Shown here: in pieces, positions 1-8,360 of the stretch
Position numbering within the stretch: position 1 is the first letter of the stretch
Layout: each line of letters begins with the position of its first letter
Assembly: GCA_023245415.1 (NCBI GenBank)
Contig: JAHFKJ010000015.1
Coordinates: forward strand, 1-34,589
DNA length: 34,589 nucleotides
Direction of reading: 5' to 3'
From: Candidatus Gottesmanbacteria bacterium
Lineage (GTDB): Bacteria; Patescibacteriota; Microgenomatia; UBA10105
The notes under the pieces: generated by a model
What the model was told of the DNA's origin: nothing
The model's database searches: none
What the model saw: only the letters and a program-made list of their open reading frames with translations
Position numbers and translations under genes: made by a program

Positions 1-2044
1 GATTTTCCGCAACTTTTTCTGAATCAGCAAAGCGCTTTTTCTCTTCAGCGATAAAATCAGCTAAATCCATAAGTTTGAGCGGCTGTCCTTTATATTCCGG
101 ATATTTTATTTCTATTGAATCTTGTCCAATCCGGACTGAATCTTTTAACTGTACTTCCTTCACCCACTTGCTATTTTTACACACATACATTTCACTACAG
201 ACATTTTGGATTCTGCAGATCGGATACTCGATGTAATCAATCGGCAGCCGGCCGGCCATTTTTCCCAAAGTTGAGGCAATTTCGCCACCAACCTTAAAAA
301 GTTTTGTAATTACTGCCAACGGCACTTTGACTAGCGTTCCGCCAAGTGCATAACCCGCAGCCTCAGATATGAGTGCTCCGGCTTTAAGAAGTTTTTCCAA
401 ATCTTTGGCATCTGTTCCCTCGCCTTTGCGGTAGGGCGTTTCAAATTTGACTTCACCATTTTCATCCAGCAGGGTAAAAGTACAGCGCCACGTTTCTCCA
501 ATTTGAGTTTCACCGGTTTTGCAGGAACGTTCTAAATCAAGTTTTGGTTTCGCAACCGTAGGCTTTGCACCTACATCAGGATGAAGTATCGCAGGTAAAG
601 ACGTCTTGGCTAATGTCAAGGCCTGATCGAGTTTTTCCTGGGCCAGGCGTTTCTCGCACATAGCTAAATCTTTTTCCAGCGCAACCAAAGTTTTTTGCGA
701 CTCTTCTAATATAAATTTGCTTTTTTCCAGTTCTAATTCTCCCTCACCTATCGCATTTTCTGCTGCAGCCAGTTCTTGTTCTGCTTGGGCTTTTTTCTCT
801 GCCATTTCTTGAGTTTTCTGGTCATAGATATCTTTACCGGTTTTATAACCATAATCTTTCATATAGTGGCGCTTGCCTTCATAATCCATAAAGTCATCAC
901 CACTTGGCTGTTTGGTGCGCAGATGATTTTTCAAAGCAGTCACCGCGCTTTCCGCTTTTTTCTGGGCGACTACAAGCTGTTCTTTGAGAGTTTTAACCTT
1001 TTCCGCCGATGACACAATTTCAATTTCAAGCTTAGCAATCTTGGCTTTAAGTTCTGCAACTTTGACCCGTAATGGCGCACATTTATCGCCAATATAAGTA
1101 TTGCCCGAATTAGTGAACATATATGCAGCTCCTGTAGCTGCGGTTCCAACTAAAGCAATCACGATGAACCCAATCAATAATCCTGAAGGCTTATTAGCCG
1201 TATTATCGAGTGCGGGTTGTGATACTGGAACAGCCGCAACGGGTGAATTTTTAAGAATAAAATTAAGCGCAGAGGGTTGTACCTTATAAACAACTGGTGA
1301 GGGAGAAGGCAAATTAACACGCAAACTTTTTCCAATATCATCACTGCCCACCCGTACAACTCCGGGTTTTTCCACCAGCTTGCCAGCGACTTTAACCGGA
1401 CCGCTGATACTATTTTCCAATGGCGGACTTTGGTTTACCTTAATTTGGGCTTCCTGTGGTTGACTGGTGGGAATCACTTCTTGAGTACTAATGCAATCAC
1501 TGAATGCACCGTTGGGTACTGTATCTGTTGATTCGGCTTCTTTGGATAAAAATCCGACTGCGATCTGGTAGGCAACTTTACCATGTCCAATCAGACTTTT
1601 AGGGATTTTGAAAAAAGCAGTCTTACCATCCAGAGTAATCTGCGCTGGCCAGGGTTTGCTATCTGTATCTTTACCATGTGAGATGAATTGGCTACCTTCC
1701 CAACCAGAACCGTCTTCTTTCCAGTGTACGGTAATGGCATTAATACCGGAATCTTGTGGATCCTGGGATAACAGACTTGACGGGAATAGCACGCTGTAAA
1801 TCATTACACCCGTTGTCCCGAAACCATTAGGAATATTCCCGGCACTGGTGATTTTAACGCCAATTGCGTCACCGGCGTCAGAGAGTTCTGTTCCAACGAC
1901 ATCTGTAAATGAAAAAGATGATCCGGAATCACCGGTCGGATCGGTTAAAATATGACAATAGGCTAAAACTGGCGGTGTCTGAATGAACGTTAAACAAACG
2001 CTGATAAAAACTACAATTAGGAATTTTTTCCAGGCAGTCTTCAT
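1..2044 (-). CDS. Exported/membrane-anchored coiled-coil protein of unknown function (3' part outside window)
   Basis: An uninterrupted reading frame starts at ATG 2044 and runs off the left edge (681 codons seen), so the C-terminus is missing. Residues 1-28 look like a signal peptide (Lys-rich start, hydrophobic core, small residues ending PVLA). Residues about 33-178 are a predicted beta-rich domain with a DPTGDS opening and evenly spaced Asp/Gly, reminiscent of DOMON or carbohydrate-binding beta-sandwiches; this is a weak resemblance. A Pro-rich linker precedes one clear membrane segment (about 286-309), then a charged coiled coil (about 325-473). A second hydrophobic or amphipathic stretch lies at about 553-600, followed by three Cys spaced six apart. 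A promoter sits in the 50-bp gap upstream, so it need not depend on the glycosyltransferase gene before it. Function is unknown. Only tiny fragments of it would be found by an ORF caller that needs a stop codon. Confidence 0.8.
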   Translation of the reverse strand, partial: MKTAWKKFLIVVFISVCLTFIQTPPVLAYCHILTDPTGDSGSSFSFTDVVGTELSDAGDAIGVKITSAGNIPNGFGTTGVMIYSVLFPSSLLSQDPQDSGINAITVHWKEDGSGWEGSQFISHGKDTDSKPWPAQITLDGKTAFFKIPKSLIGHGKVAYQIAVGFLSKEAESTDTVPNGAFSDCISTQEVIPTSQPQEAQIKVNQSPPLENSISGPVKVAGKLVEKPGVVRVGSDDIGKSLRVNLPSPSPVVYKVQPSALNFILKNSPVAAVPVSQPALDNTANKPSGLLIGFIVIALVGTAATGAAYMFTNSGNTYIGDKCAPLRVKVAELKAKIAKLEIEIVSSAEKVKTLKEQLVVAQKKAESAVTALKNHLRTKQPSGDDFMDYEGKRHYMKDYGYKTGKDIYDQKTQEMAEKKAQAEQELAAAENAIGEGELELEKSKFILEESQKTLVALEKDLAMCEKRLAQEKLDQALTLAKTSLPAILHPDVGAKPTVAKPKLDLERSCKTGETQIGETWRCTFTLLDENGEVKFETPYRKGEGTDAKDLEKLLKAGALISEAAGYALGGTLVKVPLAVITKLFKVGGEIASTLGKMAGRLPIDYIEYPICRIQNVCSEMYVCKNSKWVKEVQLKDSVRIGQDSIEIKYPEYKGQPLKLMDLADFIAEEKKRFADSEKVAEN

Positions 2045-2064
2045 TAAATCTTAAGCTTTACTTC

Positions 2065-2094
2065 AGTGTAGAGATACCTAACTACCTCTGTCAA
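2065..2094 (-). promoter_or_regulatory. Sigma70-type promoter for the coiled-coil protein gene
   Basis: On the minus strand, TTGACA (2094-2089, perfect -35) is followed after 18 bases by TACACT (2070-2065, four of six matches to TATAAT). The start codon at 2044 lies 20 bases after the -10 box. No Shine-Dalgarno sequence is visible in the short leader. Confidence 0.5.
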
Positions 2095-3621
2095 TTACTC
2101 AAGTTTAAATCCATTCGTGTCATACCAAAAATACAATTTGTTTTCATATCGAGGTACATGTTCATTTAAGTATGATTTGCTGAATTTATCAAAAGCGTCA
2201 TGGTCTTTTGGACGGATAATTAAACGGTACTTTAACAGCTGCTTTGGATCTACGGTTTCGGCATAATGGACATTGCGGTCAGCGTAAAACCCGATAAAGA
2301 CATCGGTAAATTCTTTGTAGGAAAACGAGCTCACAAGAGATAATTCTCCAGAATGAGTCTGGGCTGCGATAAATTTCCCCAATAAGACACCCCGTTCGTT
2401 CATTTTTGAATCAAGCAGAGCTTTGGCAAAATTTGCCCGTTCAAACGCTACTACCAGAATAAGTCCGACGACGGCGATGTTTCGAAACCACACTAAGGGT
2501 ATTATTTTAAGCAGCTGATTTGCAGCTGCCCCGGCGGATAAACACATAAAAGGCAATAAATAATAAATCATGTAATCATGAATAAAAACTAATTGTTGAA
2601 AAATAAGCAAATGCGTCATTCCATAGACAGCGAACATTATTAACAAACGATCCCCCGGATTTATCTTGAGTTTCCGAATAAATTTAATCAGCAATTGCAG
2701 CAGTTTAAGAAACGCCAACACACACAAGGGTAAAGTAAAATAAATTTTTATGAAGTTCAATTCCTGAATAAAATATTTAGGTAATGAAAAACCGTAGGTA
2801 CTTTGGGTTTGATATGGATTAAATCTATCCATAAATATACCGATCAAACCTCCACCGAAAAATTTTCCAGTTAAGATTTTCAGATGCAGCAGATGCCCAG
2901 AAAATAAACTCATGCTAACAAAAATTAAAGTGATGATAAGCCAACGTAAACGTCTGACTTTTTGCATAAAAAAATAATCTCCGACAATCGGCAGTACTAC
3001 ATAATAACCGGTCCAATTGATAAGTCCGCCAACGACCAATCCCAATAATAATAAAAAATAAAACTTAAATTTTTGGGTCTGGATGTATCTAAAATACCCA
3101 TAAACTGCTAATAAGCTGAAAGCTGGAACAACTGATTCATGCACCGGCATTTTGCCGAAATAAATAAATATAGGGGTCACGATCATGAATATTCCGGCTA
3201 AAAATCCGACGTCCCGATTAAAATAATTCAGCCCGAGCAAAAAAATGAGACCAACCATTAGTCCCGAAGCAATAATAGGTACGACTCGGGCAGAAATTTC
3301 AGAAATTCCCAAAATGGAAAAACTGCCACTCATTAAAATCGGAAGTAAAGGTGGATAATGCGTAATGTATCCAAAATTGGCCGGTGTTGTGAAATCGTAC
3401 GTATTTACTTGACCAAATTTCGCCTGCCAAATTCCATACCGCACTATATTTCGCGCTACCTGGCTATAAACGACACTATTCCAGTCATGATGACCCATGA
3501 AGGGCTTGTTAATATGAATACTGAGTATAAAAACTGCGAAGAAAACAAGTGTCACCAGAAATATAGCGTTTTGGAATCTATGCTTTTTTTGCATACCAAC
3601 CTTTGGTGTGGGATAATACAT
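2095..3621 (-). CDS. GT39/ArnT-like polytopic glycosyltransferase
   Basis: A 508-residue integral membrane protein with about ten to twelve hydrophobic segments. It has the hallmarks of the GT-C superfamily (PMT/ArnT/GT39): an acidic residue in the first extracytoplasmic loop (GHHDWNS, Asp46) just after the first membrane helix, and a His-Tyr-Pro-Pro-Leu motif near residue 88. Family members transfer a sugar from a polyprenyl-phosphate carrier to protein or glycan outside the cytoplasmic membrane; donor and acceptor here are unknown. The ATG at 3621 is 6 bases past the dipZ-like stop. The internal ATG at 3594 (residue 10) has a better Shine-Dalgarno (AAAGG, 5-base spacer) and may be the true start. 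It probably shares a transcript with the dipZ-like gene. Confidence 0.82.
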   Translation of the reverse strand: MYYPTPKVGMQKKHRFQNAIFLVTLVFFAVFILSIHINKPFMGHHDWNSVVYSQVARNIVRYGIWQAKFGQVNTYDFTTPANFGYITHYPPLLPILMSGSFSILGISEISARVVPIIASGLMVGLIFLLGLNYFNRDVGFLAGIFMIVTPIFIYFGKMPVHESVVPAFSLLAVYGYFRYIQTQKFKFYFLLLLGLVVGGLINWTGYYVVLPIVGDYFFMQKVRRLRWLIITLIFVSMSLFSGHLLHLKILTGKFFGGGLIGIFMDRFNPYQTQSTYGFSLPKYFIQELNFIKIYFTLPLCVLAFLKLLQLLIKFIRKLKINPGDRLLIMFAVYGMTHLLIFQQLVFIHDYMIYYLLPFMCLSAGAAANQLLKIIPLVWFRNIAVVGLILVVAFERANFAKALLDSKMNERGVLLGKFIAAQTHSGELSLVSSFSYKEFTDVFIGFYADRNVHYAETVDPKQLLKYRLIIRPKDHDAFDKFSKSYLNEHVPRYENKLYFWYDTNGFKLE

Positions 3622-3627
3622 GCATCT

Positions 3628-5532
3628 TTACCCAAATGTAAAGGCATAGACTTCAAGAGAATTATCCAGAAACTCTAGGGTTAAAATATGGTCTCCTGGT
3701 TGTTTTAAATTTATCAACGTATACAACTTGTCAGAATCAACTAAGACTAGGCCAGTTTTTATATCTTTTCCGGCCGCGTCATTGGAAAGCAGTTGACCGT
3801 CAAGTAATAATTTCACCTGGCCGGGTTTAGCTTTTGGCCGCATTACTAAGTAGACTTCTTTGGAAACAAAATGCAGTTCTATTTTGGCACCTGGTTCCGG
3901 ACTGGCATATTGCCCACCGATCATCCACATTCCGCCGTAAGCAAAACGTGATTTCAGCAGATCTTGAGGAATACTATAAGAAGCAATCTTGTCGGGTTGG
4001 ACTGTTTCCGGAGACACTAAGAATTGGAGACGATCATAACCTAAATAGGTTTCGCGGGTTTCATCGAACGTCGAATATTTCGGATTATTGATCGGCTCAT
4101 CAACTTGCTGTCCCATTTCTCCCAGGAGTTTTTGGATCAACTGTTCTGATTCATCGTACGCGCCTTCGCCAAAATGTGACCAGCGAATTTTACCATTTTT
4201 GTCAATAAAATACTTTGCCGGCCAGGCATTATTGTTATACGCTTTCCAGGTAGCAAAATTATTATCCTGTACTATTGGATAAGTCAAACCAAAATCTTTG
4301 ATCGCCTGGGCTACATTTACCGGATTTTTCTCAAACTCAAACTCCGGTGCATGCACGCCAATAATGACTAAACCTTTATCTTTATATTTCGCATACCAAT
4401 TTTTTAAGTATGGTAATGTTCGTTGACAGTTGATACAGGTATAAGTCCAAAAATCTACAATCACTACTTTACCTCGAAGTGATCTTATGGTGAGCGGAGT
4501 CGAGACTTGACGTGAGCTTGCCGAAGGAACTTGTCCTGAGCTTGCCGAAGGAACTTGTCCTGAGCTTGCCGAAGGAACTTGTCCTGAGCTTGCCGAAGGA
4601 ACTTGTCCTGAGCTTGCCGAAGGAACTTGTCCTGAGCTTGCCGAAGGATTAAACCACTCTCCACCGGGAATTATTTCCGGGGCTAACCCTACATTATCTT
4701 CAAGCAGATTAAACATCGGCTTACCTAAATCTTTCTTCACTACCGGCTTTTGCTGCAGTTTCTCCAGTTCAGTTTTAATCTTTCCCGCTTCTTCAAATTT
4801 AGTTAAACCCACTCCATAATTTGGAAATGTGGTGATAAACCAAGTTTGAAACTTCCGGTCAATGTTAAAATATATCCCGATTGCAGTCACCATCATGATT
4901 AACCCAAATACCTGTTGAATCCGGGCAGTTTTTTTGAGTAACCACGGCACTTGGGTAAATAATTTTCTACCACCGTAGGTAATCGCAAGCATTGGTATGC
5001 CGGTTCCTAATGCGTAGGCAAATGTAATAGGAAGAGTATTTTTCAAAAATTGAAAGCTTGGTAAGAAAGATTCGTTAGGGTTACCTGCTGAAGATATAAC
5101 CAAACTAATAACAGAAGCAAGAATCGGACCAACACAAGGAGTCCACAATAATCCCAAACTAATTCCTATTAATATGCCTCCCCAAAACCCCTCGCGTTTT
5201 TTTTGTAGAGGTAATCTGTTCGATAGTTTTGAAAATAATTGTTCAAGTAAAACTTGGACTCGTGGAGTAAGCAAACTTAGTCCAAATATAAAAATGACTA
5301 TGACAGAGAGCATCCGGAGTACATCGGCAGAGATACCGGTAAGTTTCACCAATGTAGCCAAAAACAGGGTAAAAAAAGTGAAGCTTAAGACAAAACCAGT
5401 TACAATCCCTAATGGCCGTTTTTTTCCTGCATTTATAGAACTCGATAATACAATCGGCAATACCGGCAAAATGCAGGGAGATAAAATTGTGACTACTCCA
5501 GCTAAAAAGGCAAAAAAAATCAACAGTAACAT
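3628..5532 (-). CDS. dipZ: DipZ-like protein: CcdA/DsbD membrane domain + TlpA-like thioredoxin + C-terminal beta domain
   Basis: This 634-residue protein has the domain order of mycobacterial DipZ. Residues 1-240 are a six-helix CcdA/DsbD-type module with the two membrane Cys in typical contexts (LSPCILPVLP, Cys20; TPCVGPIL, Cys133). Residues about 340-480 are a TlpA/AhpC-like thioredoxin domain with a Cys-Ile-Asn-Cys active site (Cys366/Cys369) and the FGEGAYDES segment. The rest is a beta-rich domain like the carbohydrate-binding-like C-terminal domain of DipZ. The family moves electrons from cytoplasmic thioredoxin across the membrane to extracytoplasmic thiols. The linker between membrane and thioredoxin domains contains six near-identical 8-residue repeats (PSASSGQV) encoded by a 24-bp DNA repeat. 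It follows a thioredoxin-like gene, suggesting a redox pair, with a palindromic element lying between them. No clear Shine-Dalgarno is seen. Confidence 0.88.
   Translation of the reverse strand: MLLLIFFAFLAGVVTILSPCILPVLPIVLSSSINAGKKRPLGIVTGFVLSFTFFTLFLATLVKLTGISADVLRMLSVIVIFIFGLSLLTPRVQVLLEQLFSKLSNRLPLQKKREGFWGGILIGISLGLLWTPCVGPILASVISLVISSAGNPNESFLPSFQFLKNTLPITFAYALGTGIPMLAITYGGRKLFTQVPWLLKKTARIQQVFGLIMMVTAIGIYFNIDRKFQTWFITTFPNYGVGLTKFEEAGKIKTELEKLQQKPVVKKDLGKPMFNLLEDNVGLAPEIIPGGEWFNPSASSGQVPSASSGQVPSASSGQVPSASSGQVPSASSGQVPSASSRQVSTPLTIRSLRGKVVIVDFWTYTCINCQRTLPYLKNWYAKYKDKGLVIIGVHAPEFEFEKNPVNVAQAIKDFGLTYPIVQDNNFATWKAYNNNAWPAKYFIDKNGKIRWSHFGEGAYDESEQLIQKLLGEMGQQVDEPINNPKYSTFDETRETYLGYDRLQFLVSPETVQPDKIASYSIPQDLLKSRFAYGGMWMIGGQYASPEPGAKIELHFVSKEVYLVMRPKAKPGQVKLLLDGQLLSNDAAGKDIKTGLVLVDSDKLYTLINLKQPGDHILTLEFLDNSLEVYAFTFG
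4505..4648 (-). repeat. Six tandem 24-bp repeats inside the dipZ-like gene
   Basis: Six head-to-tail 24-base units occupy 4505-4528, 4529-4552, 4553-4576, 4577-4600, 4601-4624 and 4625-4648. The last five appear identical and the first differs at a few bases near its start. The core, on the plus strand, is cctgagcttgccgaagga. Each unit is exactly eight codons, so the frame is kept and PSASSGQV is repeated. A related word (gcttcaacaagctcag) occurs at 9615-9630, which suggests a dispersed repeat family that has expanded in tandem inside this gene. Confidence 0.93.
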
Positions 5533-5541
5533 AAGATCGTG

Positions 5542-5625
5542 TTGTCATTCTTGCGAAAGCGAGAACCCTCGACTAGATCGAGGGTTCCCGATCGAGCCTG
5601 CCTGCCGGCAGGTCGGGAATGACAA
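5542..5625. repeat. REP/MITE-like palindromic element between thioredoxin and dipZ-like genes
   Basis: An 84-base element is bounded by a perfect 9-base inverted repeat (ttgtcattc at 5542-5550, gaatgacaa at 5617-5625). Inside are three small hairpins: tcttgc-gaaa-gcgaga, aaccctcga-ctaga-tcgagggtt, and the palindrome cctgccggcagg. It fills nearly all the gap between two co-directional genes. Ends of the form gtcattc...gaatgac are typical of short non-coding palindromic repeats in environmental bacterial genomes (from general knowledge, not a search). It might also act on the mRNA between the two genes. Confidence 0.7.
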
Positions 5626-5636
5626 AGTAACGACAC

Positions 5637-6089
5637 TTACTTAATATTCTTTTTCAACTCACTTAATCCGCCACCGCTCCAAGCGGTAACTTCTTTATCA
5701 TTCGCATCAACTTGGACGAATGTATGTTGATAAGGAATGCTATACAGTCTTTTGAGTTCAACTTCTGTATCAAAGTCAGTTTTAAACACAACTATATCTG
5801 CCGGAATTTTATCCATCATATCGGAAAATTCTTTATCAATCGGCTGACAGACGGGACACCACTTCGCATAAAAAAAGAGGATCCGTTTTTTATCTATTGC
5901 AGCAGTAAATGCATCTTTTGAATATATTTGATAACGACTTCCTTCTTTATTGACGATCACATTGTTTCGAATATCAATTTCTTCCTTTTTTAACGCTGTA
6001 TTTGATCCAGATTTCTGACGAATAAATATAACTCCACCGACAGCAATTACAAGAATAATTGCCCCTATAATAAGATAAATTTTATTCAT
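5637..6089 (-). CDS. Membrane-anchored thioredoxin-like protein
   Basis: With the start at 6089 the product is 150 residues: an N-terminal signal-anchor helix (about residues 3-24) and then a thioredoxin fold with the active site WCPVC (Cys78, Cys81) and a cis-Pro-like Ile-Pro-Tyr later on. The redox domain should face outside the membrane. The longer frame begins at ATG 6128 (163 residues). I prefer 6089 because GGGAG lies upstream of it and because a weak promoter (TTGTAA, 17-base spacer, TAAACT) abuts the 6128 codon. It lies just upstream of the dipZ-like gene in the same direction and is a natural redox partner for it. Similar small thioredoxins act in disulfide reduction, cytochrome maturation or stress defence; which applies here cannot be told. 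Confidence 0.83.
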   Translation of the reverse strand: MNKIYLIIGAIILVIAVGGVIFIRQKSGSNTALKKEEIDIRNNVIVNKEGSRYQIYSKDAFTAAIDKKRILFFYAKWCPVCQPIDKEFSDMMDKIPADIVVFKTDFDTEVELKRLYSIPYQHTFVQVDANDKEVTAWSGGGLSELKKNIK

Positions 6090-6224
6090 ATGAATCACTT
6101 CTCCCAATTTTCCCGTTACCGTATTCATAGTTTACCGATATTACAGTCAACTTACAAGTTATTCTTGACTTTTATGTTTAAGCCTTTATTAAAGTTGTAA
6201 TATACAGATGTATTTGAGGTTTTT

Positions 6225-6551
6225 ATGCAAAAATCATCTAAAATTTCAGTAAATACTTTATTTATCATAATCGTTATAATTCTGACTGGCTTAAGTCTTG
6301 TTTTAGTCAAAAAATACAAAACGTCAAAATTGACGTCGAACGAAACATCATCAGTCACCACTACCCAATCTTCCACTTCTCAAGTACCAATTGCTAGCAA
6401 CAAAACTGCATCAAATGCTTCGACTCATACTGCAACCGGCAATATAGATACAGATGTAAAAAGTATTGATGACTATTTAAAATTGTTGGAAGACGATCAA
6501 ACCAAAACCGACAAAGCTCTAAGTGATACGCCGATAGATAACGGACAATAA
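6225..6551 (+). CDS. Small membrane-anchored Ser/Thr-rich protein, unknown function
   Basis: A 108-residue protein with one N-terminal membrane helix (about residues 10-28, flanked by Lys), a Ser/Thr/Asn-rich flexible stretch (about 35-75) and an acidic helical tail (about 78-105). GAGG with a 6-base spacer precedes the ATG, supporting this start. It is divergent from the thioredoxin gene (96 bp apart) and is followed 13 bases later by another exported helical protein, so the two are probably one operon. No known family recognised. The topology suggests a small cell-surface or periplasmic-facing anchor. Confidence 0.68.
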   Translation: MQKSSKISVNTLFIIIVIILTGLSLVLVKKYKTSKLTSNETSSVTTTQSSTSQVPIASNKTASNASTHTATGNIDTDVKSIDDYLKLLEDDQTKTDKALSDTPIDNGQ

Positions 6552-6556
6552 AGGAG
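6551..6556 (+). promoter_or_regulatory. Ribosome-binding site AAGGAG that sets the start at 6565
   Basis: AAGGAG lies 8 bases before ATG 6565. It supports this start over the internal ATG at 6598, which would otherwise give a more typical signal peptide. Confidence 0.7.
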
Positions 6557-6564
6557 TATCGTAC

Positions 6565-7368
6565 ATGACAATTCAAATATTTAACCGGAAATATGAAATG
6601 AAATCAATAATTTGTTCTAGTCTAACTTTTCTACTTTTGACATGCATATTTTCAAGAACTTCAACTTCTTCATACGCCGTAGACTCAACTAGAAACTCGG
6701 TCAGGTCACAAATGCAGGAAAACCGCATGGAAATGGGAAAAACAAAAGCCATGCAAGAAATCGACCGGCGAATTACATCTTTGAACGAATTGATCACCCG
6801 AATTCAAGCCATGAAACGCATATCTGATGCACAAAAAAGTTCACTCGTCTCAGATGCTCAGTCGCAAATTAACAGTCTCACTACACTTAAAACTAAAATC
6901 CAAGCTGACACAGACCCGGCAACAATCAAAACTGACCGCCAGTCGATATACAGCCAATACCGAATATATATGCTGTTTATGCCCAAAATCCGAATACTGG
7001 CTGCTGCTGATAGAATGAATGAGATTGTTGACGTTATGAGCCAAACCGCGACCAATTTAGAAACACGAATTAATTCTGCAAAGACAGCGGGTAAAAATGT
7101 CGCAAACTTAGAAACAGCGCTTGCTGATCTGAAAGCGAAACTAACTGATGCAAAAACTCAATATACCAATGCCCAAAATACCGTCACCGGACTCACTCCT
7201 GATAACGAGGATAGCACGAAGATGCAGTCTAACAAAACTGCTCTGGAAAATGCGCGCGCTATGATCAAAACCGGATCTCAAGATTTAAAAATTGGTAGAA
7301 CAGATATTGAAACTATCCGTCAAGGGCTAAAAGACATGAAACTTCCTGAAGCTTCAACAATAAAGTAA
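6565..7368 (+). CDS. Exported alpha-helical (coiled-coil) protein, unknown function
   Basis: A 267-residue protein. An unusual 11-residue polar stretch precedes a hydrophobic segment (about residues 13-28) that looks like a signal peptide with possible cleavage near Tyr-Ala. The mature part is almost entirely charged or polar helix with few Pro and no Cys. It contains heptad-like stretches at about 60-110 and 150-260 and a short hydrophobic patch near 130-145. Helical exported proteins of this sort are common in CPR genomes but have no assigned role. Transcription is convergent with the zinc-ribbon gene at 7437-7682; the 68-bp gap shows no clear terminator hairpin. Confidence 0.7.
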   Translation: MTIQIFNRKYEMKSIICSSLTFLLLTCIFSRTSTSSYAVDSTRNSVRSQMQENRMEMGKTKAMQEIDRRITSLNELITRIQAMKRISDAQKSSLVSDAQSQINSLTTLKTKIQADTDPATIKTDRQSIYSQYRIYMLFMPKIRILAAADRMNEIVDVMSQTATNLETRINSAKTAGKNVANLETALADLKAKLTDAKTQYTNAQNTVTGLTPDNEDSTKMQSNKTALENARAMIKTGSQDLKIGRTDIETIRQGLKDMKLPEASTIK

Positions 7369-7436
7369 CTAGCATCTATATATTTATTCTTTGCGCATTG
7401 TCCATATATTCCGTAAACCTTAGGAAAAAATATAGA

Positions 7437-7682
7437 TTAATTTTTTGGTTTTGACAAATGCGTCAGAGAAACGCGTTTGAAGGGTGGGCGCTTGTGTGCA
7501 TGCATCAGTCTCTTTTCTTCACGAAGTGCGTTATTGCGATCTACAATTTCCTGACATTTTGCATCCGGGCACTGCGTCAAAGTATATTTGAGTACAGACG
7601 TGCCAACTTTTTCTGACCATTTTTTGACTGTGATCCTTTCCTGTCCGCATCGGACACAAGGATTTGATTCTTCTTTCTGCAT
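7437..7682 (-). CDS. Small zinc-ribbon protein, unknown function
   Basis: An 81-residue, highly charged protein with Cys9-x2-Cys12 and Cys38-x4-Cys43, which can form one four-Cys zinc site (zinc-ribbon-like). The C-terminus is basic (Lys/Arg/His-rich), suggesting nucleic-acid or ribosome contact, but no family is recognised. It lies 95 bp downstream of the RRM gene on the same strand, so co-transcription is likely. No Shine-Dalgarno is visible before ATG 7682. Confidence 0.65.
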   Translation of the reverse strand: MQKEESNPCVRCGQERITVKKWSEKVGTSVLKYTLTQCPDAKCQEIVDRNNALREEKRLMHAHKRPPFKRVSLTHLSKPKN

Positions 7683-7777
7683 AGACTTTTTCTTATTATG
7701 AAATCTCGCTGAAACGAAAATCTATCCCACATCGTTCTAACTAATAATCGGGGAATTTCGCACAGACGGATGAAATC

Positions 7778-8107
7778 TTACCAGCGTTTCGATCTAAATT
7801 TACTGCGGCCATTTCCATTATCTGAACCACCTTGGCCAAATGATCTGCGTCCGCGATCTTCCTGTGGTCTGGCTTCAGACACAACTATGTTGCGTCCCGC
7901 AAGATCTTTACCATTTAGGGTATCAATTGCTTTTTGAGCTTCTTCTTCCGAAGACATTTCCACAAAACCGAAGCCTTTACCTTGACCCGTGAATTTATCC
8001 ATAATGACAGTCGCCGATACAACTGTGCCTACCTGGGCAAATAATTCTTCGAGTTGTGAACTCGTAGTTTCATAAGCAAGTCTACCCACAAACAATTTTT
8101 TGGACAT
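7778..8107 (-). CDS. RRM-domain RNA-binding protein
   Basis: A 109-residue protein made of one RNA recognition motif (about residues 4-80) and a Gly/Arg/Ser-rich tail. RNP2 (LFVGRL, residues 5-10) and RNP1 (KGFGFVEM, 44-51) both have the aromatic residues that stack on RNA. Size and layout match the single-RRM glycine-rich proteins known from cyanobacteria, several of which are cold-induced. The start is fixed by a strong Shine-Dalgarno (AAAGGAGGA). The gene has a long leader: the best -10 box is about 135 bases upstream, which fits post-transcriptional or cold-type control (inference). Confidence 0.93.
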   Translation of the reverse strand: MSKKLFVGRLAYETTSSQLEELFAQVGTVVSATVIMDKFTGQGKGFGFVEMSSEEEAQKAIDTLNGKDLAGRNIVVSEARPQEDRGRRSFGQGGSDNGNGRSKFRSKRW

Positions 8108-8110
8108 AGA

Positions 8111-8119
8111 TCCTCCTTT
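8111..8119 (-). promoter_or_regulatory. Strong Shine-Dalgarno of the RRM gene
   Basis: AAAGGAGGA on the minus strand, three bases before ATG 8107, is one of the strongest anti-16S matches in the window. Most other starts have weak or no Shine-Dalgarno. Confidence 0.8.
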
Positions 8120-8241
8120 AATATTTTTATATTGGGAAATTCGTAAAACTTATGAGCTCCTGCCGAAATACTTAATTGCGCATTCTAATTGACATAATAC
8201 CCGGTATTTTTTTCGCATCAAACCAAAAAAACGAAGCTAGC

Positions 8242-8247
8242 ATTATA
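8242..8247 (-). promoter_or_regulatory. -10 box giving the RRM gene a ~125-nt leader
   Basis: A perfect TATAAT on the minus strand preceded directly by TG. No good -35 lies 16-18 bases upstream. Transcription from here would give a leader of about 125 nt containing a small hairpin (aatacc-g-ggtatt near 8200). The divergent MGMT gene has its own -10 box about 90 bases to the right. Confidence 0.4.
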
Positions 8248-8332
8248 CAGAATTTCTCTCCTCCCCGTATTGTACCATGAACAATTGCGAATCACAATCC
8301 TATTTCCGGTGTTAAAATAGTACAGATCGCGG

Positions 8333-8338
8333 TATAAT
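8333..8338 (+). promoter_or_regulatory. -10 box of the MGMT-like gene
   Basis: A perfect TATAAT lies 22 bases before ATG 8361. The -35 region is poor. No Shine-Dalgarno is seen in the short leader. Confidence 0.45.
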
Positions 8339-8360
8339 ATAAATAGCAATCAGTTCATTT

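Noticed and set aside
4505-4648. Possible CRISPR array (regular 24-bp repeats)
   Set aside because: Units are directly joined without spacers, are a multiple of three and are read in frame inside the dipZ-like gene.
5174-5644. 156-residue plus-strand frame opposite the start of the dipZ-like gene
   Set aside because: It lies antisense to a well-supported membrane domain and runs through the palindromic element; it has no family features.
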